Shown: piece by piece, positions 8,027 through 14,513 of the stretch | Layout: each line of letters begins with the position of its first letter | Position numbering within the stretch: the stretch's first letter is position 1 | NCBI GenBank assembly: GCA_964581355.1 | Contig: CAZOOA010000038.1 | Span: forward strand, 1 to 25,630 | Origin: CAZOOA01 sp964581355 | GTDB taxonomy: Bacteria; Bacillota; Dethiobacteria; DTU022; UBA8154 | Direction: 5' to 3' | Length of the DNA: 25,630 bases | Program-made: the position numbers and the translations under genes | Notes under the pieces: generated by a model | Told to the model about the DNA's origin: nothing | The model's database searches: none | What the model saw: only the letters and a program-made list of their open reading frames with translations

Positions 8027-8620
8027 ATGTGTAATGAAATGACAACATGGGAAAAAGCAGTGGAATTTCACGGCCATGTTTGTCCTGGCCTGGCCATAGG
8101 CTACCGGGCTGCTGTGGAAGCGATGGACAGGTTGAACGAGGAACGGGCAGCCGATGAAGAAATTGTAGCCATTGTAGAAACCGATGCCTGCGGCGTGGAT
8201 GCCGTGCAGTTGATTACGGGCTGCACTTTTGGGAAAGGCAATTTCTTTTTTCGGGATGTGGGCAAACAAGCTTTTAGCTTCGGGGTGCGGGGCAAGGACA
8301 AAGGTCTGCGCTTGATTCTAAAAAACGGTGTGATCGATGATTTGGCCCCTGAGGGCTGGGCTGAATTAAGAGAGAAGGTATTTAACAAAACAGCCGCTCC
8401 AGAGGAGCAAAGCCGTTTTAAGGAGCTGCACCGGCAGGCGACGGAAAAGTTGCTGGAAGAGCCGTTGGAGAATATCATGGAGATGAAGACAATCGAAATG
8501 AACTTTCCTCCCAAGGCCCGCATTTTCAACACAGTGGAATGTGCTTTTTGCGGTGAAGGGGTCATGGAGCCGCGGGCCCGGGTCAAGGAAGGCGAAATCG
8601 CCTGCCAGGATTGTCTTTAA
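8027..8620 (+). CDS. FmdE-domain protein with C-terminal zinc finger
   Basis: The protein is 197 residues from ATG 8027, which has GAGGAGG eight bases upstream; the earlier in-frame TTG 8021 is too close to that SD. The N-terminal domain shows the FmdE signature FHGHVCPGLAIGYRA (14-28) and DACGVDAVQLITGCTFGKGN (53-72). These conserved His/Cys residues bind metal in the family. The C-terminus is a four-cysteine zinc ribbon, CAFC (172-175) and CQDC (193-196). FmdE was named from formylmethanofuran dehydrogenase operons, but stand-alone bacterial members like this one have no settled role; links to Mo/W or formate metabolism are by association. No formate or formylmethanofuran dehydrogenase gene is nearby. 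It has its own promoter and is probably monocistronic. Confidence 0.85.
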   Translation: MCNEMTTWEKAVEFHGHVCPGLAIGYRAAVEAMDRLNEERAADEEIVAIVETDACGVDAVQLITGCTFGKGNFFFRDVGKQAFSFGVRGKDKGLRLILKNGVIDDLAPEGWAELREKVFNKTAAPEEQSRFKELHRQATEKLLEEPLENIMEMKTIEMNFPPKARIFNTVECAFCGEGVMEPRARVKEGEIACQDCL

Positions 8621-8754
8621 GAGCAGAACTTCCCCCTGCTTCTCGATGTATACACAATAAATTAGCAGGTTAGCAAGCCAGTCGTGATGTTTTTTTTATA
8701 GAGATAGGCTGTCAAAGAGCTCATAACAGAAATAAATGGAAAAGGAAGAGAATT

Positions 8755-10305
8755 ATGCTAAAAAAAGCCGCTGTGTTGTTTTTGTTTGGTGCCATGATTT
8801 GTCTGATGCTTGTTACTGGTACTGCCTGCACTGGAGACCCTCACGAAGCAGGAGATCCTGCCAGCACCTATATCATCGGTGATGAACAGGGGGACTGGGG
8901 CTATCCTTCCCCTTTTGCAGCTTATCCCCGGGGACCGGGGTTCCTCCGGGTTTCCTATGTTTTTGATACCCTGGTCTGGAAAGACAGCGAAGGATTTACT
9001 TCAGCCCTGGCTGAAGAGTGGGTCTTTGACGAAGAAGAGAACAGCTACACTTTTCAGCTAAGAGAGGGGGTCAAGTGGCACGACGATACACCCTTTTCAA
9101 CCCGTGATGTGGTTTTTACCGTGGAGTATCTAAAAGAACATCCCCTTCCCTGGTTTAGCCTGGATATAATTCAGGAAGTGACGGAAACGGAGGATGGAGA
9201 GGTTAAAATATATCTCCAGGAGCCTTATGCGCCTTTTATAAATAATGTTGCCGGCGTTATGCCCATTTTGCCTGAGCATGTTTGGGACGATGTAAGTGAC
9301 CCGGGAGAGTTCATTGAACCGGAAGCCGTTATCGGCACTGGCCCTTACCAGTTGGAAGAATACCAGCGGGAGCAGGGGCGTTATAAATTTACGGCTTTCC
9401 CCGGCTATTACCTGGGTGAACCAAAAGTAGAAACCTTGCTGATGGTCAAAGTAAGCGAACCACATCTGGCTTTGCAGCGGGGCGACGTGAACTATGCCAT
9501 GGTCCAGGCGGAAGCTGTTGAAACCCTGGAGGAAGCCGGTTTTCAGGTGGTTGAAGGCACTCATGACTGGAACTTGAAACTGATGTTTAACCACCGGGAA
9601 GAACCCTTTAACCAGGTCTCAGTCCGGCGGGCTTTTGCCCAGGCATTGGATTTGGAAGAGCTGGTTGACAGGGCTTTGCGAGGGCATGGTTTGCCTGGCA
9701 GTCCCGGCCTGGTTTCACCGGACAGCCGCTGGTATGCCGGGTCAGACGCTTTGCCAGATTATGCCCACGATCCCGATGCGGCGATAGATATGCTGGAAGA
9801 GGCCGGATATGATTTCCAAAAGGAGCTGGAATTGCTTGTCCTGGCGGATTATTCCCGGGAGGCGGAGCTTTTGGCCGGGCAGCTGCGGGAAGCGGGGCTG
9901 GAAGTAAGAACCCGGGCAGCTGAAAGTTCGGTGGTGGATTCCAGGGTTCGGGAGTGGAAGTTCGACCTGGCTGTTACCGGGCATGGCGGGGTAGGCGGTG
10001 ATCCGGAAGTGCTCAATCGGTTTATGGTCGGTCAAGGCTCCCCTCACCTGAATGCACGCTATGAGCATGCTGAACTGGAAGAATTGCTCCGGGCCCAGGG
10101 CAGGGAAATGGACGAAGCGAAACGCAAGGAACTGGTTCATGATCTGCAGAGAATCTATGCGGAAGAAATTCCTGCCTACACTCTGCATCATCCTACCTGG
10201 TACTATGCTTATGATGACCAGGTGGACTGGTTTTTTACACATGACGGTATCGGCACCGGTACTCCCTTGCCTTTAAACAAGCTGGCCCTGCTGGAAGGTT
10301 CATAG
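8755..10305 (+). CDS. ABC transporter substrate-binding lipoprotein, family 5 (peptide/nickel type)
   Basis: A 516-residue solute-binding protein of the DppA/OppA/NikA class. A lipoprotein signal peptide ends in GTAC with Cys25 as the lipidation site, so the protein sits on the outer face of the membrane. Family landmarks include ALAEEWVFDEEENSYTFQLR, the classic REGVKWHDDTPFSTRDVVFT region (102-121), IGTGPYQLEEY, and VRRAFAQALD near the hinge. The SD is AAGGAAGAG before ATG 8755. The ligand (peptide, nickel chelate or other) cannot be told from sequence. The downstream permease and ATPase genes complete an importer. An unusual 244-base gap with repeats separates it from the first permease, so it may be expressed at a different level from the membrane parts. 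Confidence 0.9.
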   Translation: MLKKAAVLFLFGAMICLMLVTGTACTGDPHEAGDPASTYIIGDEQGDWGYPSPFAAYPRGPGFLRVSYVFDTLVWKDSEGFTSALAEEWVFDEEENSYTFQLREGVKWHDDTPFSTRDVVFTVEYLKEHPLPWFSLDIIQEVTETEDGEVKIYLQEPYAPFINNVAGVMPILPEHVWDDVSDPGEFIEPEAVIGTGPYQLEEYQREQGRYKFTAFPGYYLGEPKVETLLMVKVSEPHLALQRGDVNYAMVQAEAVETLEEAGFQVVEGTHDWNLKLMFNHREEPFNQVSVRRAFAQALDLEELVDRALRGHGLPGSPGLVSPDSRWYAGSDALPDYAHDPDAAIDMLEEAGYDFQKELELLVLADYSREAELLAGQLREAGLEVRTRAAESSVVDSRVREWKFDLAVTGHGGVGGDPEVLNRFMVGQGSPHLNARYEHAELEELLRAQGREMDEAKRKELVHDLQRIYAEEIPAYTLHHPTWYYAYDDQVDWFFTHDGIGTGTPLPLNKLALLEGS

Positions 10306-10317
10306 CTGTAAGAGCCC

Positions 10318-10406
10318 AACCTGGACAAGCCAGAGCTATCAAGGATTTACGACCGGGAGAAAGGTTTTGCCAAAAAAGCGCAAGACTCAACTGTTAAGAG
10401 CCTAAC
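10318..10406 (+). repeat. Diverged intergenic repeat R2 (partner at 3742-3821)
   Basis: Shares AACCTGGAC-R-AGCCAGA, TTTTGCCA and GCCTAAC with R1 in the same order and with similar spacing; one roughly ten-base insertion is present here. It starts 12 bases after the stop of the binding-protein gene, as R1 also lies soon after a gene end. Confidence 0.5.
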
Positions 10407-10455
10407 GGAACAATTAGCGGGGCAAAAATATGCATAAGAGCAAAAAGCAGCCCGC

Positions 10456-10485
10456 TGTGTGATATTGTGTGATATTGTGTGATAT
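10456..10485 (+). repeat. Perfect tandem repeat, TGTGTGATAT x3
   Basis: Three exact ten-base units follow each other without a gap, in the spacer between the binding-protein gene and the first permease, about 65 bases before its start. With one helical turn per unit, it could be a stacked binding site or a recent slippage product. Confidence 0.9.
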
Positions 10486-10549
10486 ATGGGAAGGCATAAA
10501 TTTTATTTTTTGTGTAAAAGAAATAAATTGCGGGTAAAAGGAGTAGGTT

Positions 10550-11542
10550 TTGTCGATGCGAAAGCGTCTGGGAGATTATGCCCTGGCCTTGCTCATAATT
10601 TTGATTCTGAATTTTTTGCTGCCGCGCCTGATGCCGGGGGAACCTATCAGTGCCATGTACGGAGATGCCCTTTTGGAGATGACTCCGGAAACAGAAGCCT
10701 ACCTGCTGGAGCGGTACGGGTTGGATAAGCCCCTGGGAGAACAGTTCCTGACATATATATCCAATCTGGTCCAGGGCGACCTGGGGTATTCTTTTTACTT
10801 CCGGGCTCCTGTATGGCAGGTGCTGGCCGGTGCCCTTCCCTGGACCCTGCTGCTGGTTACTGTGTCCCTGGTGTTTTCTGCAGTGGCAGGCATCATTTGG
10901 GGCATTGAAGCTGCCTGGAGAAGGGGGCGGAAATTTGACCGCAATTCCCTGGTGGCCGTGATGCTGTTAAATGGAGTGCCGGGTTTTGTGCTGGGCATTT
11001 TGCTGCTGCTTTTGTTGGGGTATTATCTTCCCCTGTTTCCTCTTTCCGGCGGTGCTTCTGCTTTTATGGATTACACCGGCCTGGAGCGAATTGGGGACCT
11101 TTTATGGCACCTGGTTTTGCCGGCTTTAACCTTGACCCTGGTGCAGCTGCCGCGCAACTTTCTACTAATGCGCAGTGCTTTGCTGGGAGTTAAAGAGAAG
11201 CCTTATATCTATACGGCCAAAGGCAAGGGTATTAAGGACCGGGCAGTCCGTTACCGGCATGCAGCCAGGGGGGCTCTGGCCCCGGTGATTACCCGCCTGG
11301 GTATGAGCATCGGTCTGTTGTTTACTTCCGTGCTTTTTGTTGAGATTGTTTTTGCCTACCCGGGGATGGGGCACTTATTCTACCTGGCACTGCGCCATCA
11401 CGACTATCCCACCATCCATGGGTGCCTGTTGTTGATTACAGTTTGTGTGCTGCTCTTTAATTTACTGGCTGACTTGATTAACCAAAAGATCGATCCAAGA
11501 TTGAGGGAAATAAATGCACGTCAATTACTGGAAAGAACTTAA
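10550..11542 (+). CDS. ABC transporter permease, DppB/OppB/NikB type
   Basis: A 330-residue inner-membrane permease with about six membrane helices. The N-terminal segment with FLLPRLMPGEPI and the following ERYGLDKPLGEQFLTYISNL region are typical of DppB-type subunits. The cytoplasmic EAA-like loop that contacts the ATPase is visible as RSALLGVKEKPYIYTAKGKG (about residues 207-226). The start is either TTG 10550 (AAAGGAG six bases upstream) or ATG 10556 (twelve bases); the former has better spacing. The 3' end overlaps the next permease by 29 bases, so translation is coupled. It forms the heterodimeric membrane channel with the product of that gene. Confidence 0.88.
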   Translation: MSMRKRLGDYALALLIILILNFLLPRLMPGEPISAMYGDALLEMTPETEAYLLERYGLDKPLGEQFLTYISNLVQGDLGYSFYFRAPVWQVLAGALPWTLLLVTVSLVFSAVAGIIWGIEAAWRRGRKFDRNSLVAVMLLNGVPGFVLGILLLLLLGYYLPLFPLSGGASAFMDYTGLERIGDLLWHLVLPALTLTLVQLPRNFLLMRSALLGVKEKPYIYTAKGKGIKDRAVRYRHAARGALAPVITRLGMSIGLLFTSVLFVEIVFAYPGMGHLFYLALRHHDYPTIHGCLLLITVCVLLFNLLADLINQKIDPRLREINARQLLERT

Positions 11543-12365
11543 CAAAGATCGCTTGGGGCGCAAAGGCCTGTACATGGTGGCTTTGCTGGGAGTGGTAGCG
11601 GCAGGAGCCGGCTGGCTGGCACCCCATGATCCTTTTGCCTATGTTGCCCCTCCCTTAAGCGCCCCTTCCTGGTCCCATCCCTTAGGCACTAATGAGGTGG
11701 GTCAGGACATTTTCAGCGAGCTCCTTTACGGGGCCCGGACTACCCTGCTGGTGGGGAGTGCAGCAGCCCTGTTTTCTACTTTTTTCAGCTTGCTGCTTGG
11801 TCTGCTGGCAGGCTTGTTCCGGGGTTGGGTGGAGCGGGTGCTGCTGCGCCTGGTGGATGTAATGCTGGTCATCCCTGTTTTTTTGCTGGCCCTGCTGGTA
11901 GCAGCCTATGTGCAGCCGGGAGAGGTAACCCTGGTGGTCCTGTTTGCCTTTTTGCTCTGGCCGCCCGGTGCCCGGATCATCTGGGCACAGGTTCTTTCCC
12001 TGCGCAGCCAGGGACATGTGGCCGCTGCCCGTCATTTCGGCGCTGGTACCGGGTATGTAGCTCTACGGCACCTGGTCCCTGAATTGTATCCTTTGCTGGC
12101 GGTGAATTTTATCCAGGTAGTGCGCAGGGCTGTATTCATGGAGGCCGGCATGGCCTTCCTGGGCGTGTTCGACCCTTCCCAGAAAAGCTGGGGCTTAATG
12201 CTGCACTATGCCAGGGACTTTATGTTTACCGATGCCTGGCTGTGGTGGCTTTTGCCTTCCGCACTGGCCATCTCATTTACCATCATAGCCTTTGCCCTGG
12301 TGGGCTATGCCCTGGAAGCGGCCCTTGATCCCCGTTTAAGGAGGCAGACTTATGTTGGAAATTGA
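11514..12365 (+). CDS. ABC transporter permease, DppC/OppC/NikC type
   Basis: A 283-residue second permease. The N-terminal APHDPFAYVAPPLSAPSWSH region followed by PLGTNEVGQDIFSELLYGAR is the hallmark of DppC/NikC proteins. About five to six membrane helices follow, with an EAA-like ATPase contact loop around GHVAAARHFGAGTGYVALRH. The start is ATG 11514 with GAGGG six bases upstream. It overlaps the upstream permease by 29 bases and the downstream ATPase gene by 14, so the three genes form one translationally coupled unit. Normal length for the family; nothing odd was seen. Confidence 0.88.
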   Translation: MHVNYWKELNKDRLGRKGLYMVALLGVVAAGAGWLAPHDPFAYVAPPLSAPSWSHPLGTNEVGQDIFSELLYGARTTLLVGSAAALFSTFFSLLLGLLAGLFRGWVERVLLRLVDVMLVIPVFLLALLVAAYVQPGEVTLVVLFAFLLWPPGARIIWAQVLSLRSQGHVAAARHFGAGTGYVALRHLVPELYPLLAVNFIQVVRRAVFMEAGMAFLGVFDPSQKSWGLMLHYARDFMFTDAWLWWLLPSALAISFTIIAFALVGYALEAALDPRLRRQTYVGN

Positions 12366-14205
12366 AGGTTTGACCGTGGAATTTCTCTCCCAACAGCATA
12401 CACATCATTCCCACAGCAATTTAAAGGTGCTGGACCGGGTTAGCCTGACCGTGCAAAAAGGGGAGAAATGGGGCATTGTCGGAGAATCCGGTTCAGGAAA
12501 AAGCACTTTGGCTTTGACCTTAATGGGGATGACACAGCAAAGCGGGATCATAACGGGTTCCGTCAAGTTCCACGGTGAAGAATTGCTGGATAAAACTCCT
12601 GACCAGTGGGAAAAACTGCGTGGTTCCGTTATTTCCATGGTGATGCAGCAGTCGGGGGAGATGCTTACCCCCACCCTGCCTTTACTGGAGCAGGTTATGG
12701 AGCCGTACCTGAAAATGTATCCCGGTCATAAAGAACAAGCCCGTATTTCAGCAGGGCAGTTTCTGGAACGGGTAGGGCTGAATCCGTCATTTTTTTACCG
12801 CTATCCTTTTACCATGAGTGGCGGGGAAGTGCAGCGGGCCTTGCTGGCCATGGCCTTGATTACAGAACCGGAACTGCTGATTCTGGACGAACCGGTTTCT
12901 TCCCTGGATGCCCGGACCAAAGCTGATATCCTGGACCTGCTGGAGGAGGTGACGGCCGGCTGCACCGTCCTGGTCATTTCACACGACTTGCAATCCGTTA
13001 CCCGGCTTGCTGACCGGACTGCTGTACTTTACTGCGGGGCGATCCTGGAAACAGGGCAGACCAAAGAGTGCTTGCAGGAACCGGCCCATCCATATACCCG
13101 TGCCCTGGTGCGAGCCTACCCCACCCTGGAAGGGACCCGTGAACTGCAGGGCATCCGTGGAGAGTTTCCACCCCTGGACCAGCGTCCCGGCGGCTGTCCT
13201 TTCCACCCCCGGTGCACCCAGGCTTTGGAAATATGCGGCCGGAAACGTCCGGAGCTGACAGGGATCGGCACGAACAAGCAAAGGTTGTTGTCTTGTCACC
13301 GCGGGGGTGTAGTGGAGCTGCTCCGGTGTGAGCAGGTTATCCAAAGGTATAGCCTAAGTGGCCGGGCTGGCCGGAACTACTTAAGCAGCACTCCTGCCGG
13401 GGGGAAAGATAAGAAGAAAGCCAGGAAAGAGGCTTCCAGGTACCTGGAAGCTGTGCGCGGTGTAAGTTTATCACTGCGGGAGGGGGAAGTTTATGCCCTG
13501 GTGGGAGAAAGCGGTTCGGGCAAAAGCACCCTGGGCCGGATCCTGGCCGGGGTCGATCGCCCGTACCAGGGAACCGTCTTTTTCCAGGGACAGTCCCTTG
13601 GCAGGATGGAGGCGAAAGAACAAAAAGAACTGAACCGAAACCTGCAGATGCTGTTTCAAAACTCCGGTGAAGCCCTTAGCCACCGGTTCAACGTCTACGA
13701 CTTGGTAGTTGAGCCGTTGCAGATTCAAAAAATCGGTGACCGGGAAAGCCAGAAGGAAGCGGTTTTGCGTTCGCTGGAATGGGTAAACCTGCCGACAAGC
13801 GAGCACTTCCTGCACGAATATCCTCATCACTTAAGCGGTGGTGAGCTGCAGCGCGTTGCCTTGGCCCGGGCCCTGGTTATGGAGCCCAAAGTGCTGGTAG
13901 CTGATGAACCCAGCGCCTCGCTGGATGCCAGCGTCCAGGCCAAGGTGATTAAGCTTTTGCTCCACCTGCAGAATGAACGGGGTTTTGCCCTTTTCCTGAT
14001 TACCCATGACTTGGCCCTGGCTGCCAAGGCGGGGGACCGGATCGGGGTGATGCAGCAGGGCTGTATTGTCGAAGAAGGCCCGGCATCCAGGGTAATTCAT
14101 GATCCCCAGCATCCCTATACCCGGTCACTTTTGGGTTGGCCCGGGCAAAACAATTCCCGGGTTTTTCCCGGCAAACTGGAAAGGCAGATGCTCTTGCAGG
14201 ATTAA
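12352..14205 (+). CDS. Fused double ABC ATPase of the peptide/nickel importer (DppD-DppF fusion)
   Basis: One 617-residue polypeptide carries both nucleotide-binding domains that are often separate. Domain 1: Walker A GESGSGKST (44-52), signature MSGGEVQ (155-161), Walker B LLILDE (175-180), H-loop His211. Domain 2: Walker A GESGSGKST (385-393), signature LSGGELQ (494-500), Walker B VLVADE (514-519), H-loop His552. Domain 1 ends in the OppD/DppD cysteine region (C282, C288, C295, C315), which in at least one homologue is reported to bind an iron-sulfur cluster. Domain 2 lacks that tail. A His-rich insertion, HTHHSHS (16-22), sits before the first strand end. A lysine-rich linker (about 340-362) joins the halves. 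It energises the two permeases just upstream, which overlap it by 14 bases. It could be annotated as a GsiA/YejF-type subunit; the substrate is undetermined. Confidence 0.9.
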   Translation: MLEIEGLTVEFLSQQHTHHSHSNLKVLDRVSLTVQKGEKWGIVGESGSGKSTLALTLMGMTQQSGIITGSVKFHGEELLDKTPDQWEKLRGSVISMVMQQSGEMLTPTLPLLEQVMEPYLKMYPGHKEQARISAGQFLERVGLNPSFFYRYPFTMSGGEVQRALLAMALITEPELLILDEPVSSLDARTKADILDLLEEVTAGCTVLVISHDLQSVTRLADRTAVLYCGAILETGQTKECLQEPAHPYTRALVRAYPTLEGTRELQGIRGEFPPLDQRPGGCPFHPRCTQALEICGRKRPELTGIGTNKQRLLSCHRGGVVELLRCEQVIQRYSLSGRAGRNYLSSTPAGGKDKKKARKEASRYLEAVRGVSLSLREGEVYALVGESGSGKSTLGRILAGVDRPYQGTVFFQGQSLGRMEAKEQKELNRNLQMLFQNSGEALSHRFNVYDLVVEPLQIQKIGDRESQKEAVLRSLEWVNLPTSEHFLHEYPHHLSGGELQRVALARALVMEPKVLVADEPSASLDASVQAKVIKLLLHLQNERGFALFLITHDLALAAKAGDRIGVMQQGCIVEEGPASRVIHDPQHPYTRSLLGWPGQNNSRVFPGKLERQMLLQD

Positions 14206-14427
14206 AGCATTTCTAGTAAAAGCAGTTCAGGCAGGGGGGATGAATAGTTGGAACGTAACTGCTAAACACAAATTTTTCGCCACACGTCCCTACGGCTTCG
14301 CTTGCAAATAGCCCTGAGTAATAACGTTTGAACAAGATACAAAACCTAGACTGCAGCATCACTTTTGGCTACCATACACGGAAAAAGAAAAACTGTTCTT
14401 GACCTCCTCGTTTGAGGAATAATAAAG
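14206..14427. other. Intergenic stretch between convergent genes, no gene seen
   Basis: I see no credible ORF or RNA gene here. A small perfect hairpin (TCCTC-GTTT-GAGGA, 14405-14418) lies next to the main terminator. Confidence 0.5.
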
Positions 14428-14454
14428 TGCCGGCTCGTTCAGCCCGAGCCGGCA
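14428..14454. terminator. Bidirectional intrinsic terminator
   Basis: A perfect 10-bp GC-rich stem, TGCCGGCTCG / CGAGCCGGCA, with a seven-base loop. The plus strand continues TTAGTATTAATTT and the minus strand CTTTATTATT, so it can end both the ABC operon and the convergent SLH-protein gene. Confidence 0.85.
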
Positions 14455-14513
14455 TTAGTATTAATTTGGGGTTGCAAATATTCTTTGGTTCTGGTTGGTT
14501 TGATTTGCATTGC

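Noticed and set aside
14428..14454. Operator or inverted repeat of a mobile element
   Set aside because: Position between convergent genes, GC-rich stem and T-rich flanks on both strands fit a bidirectional terminator.
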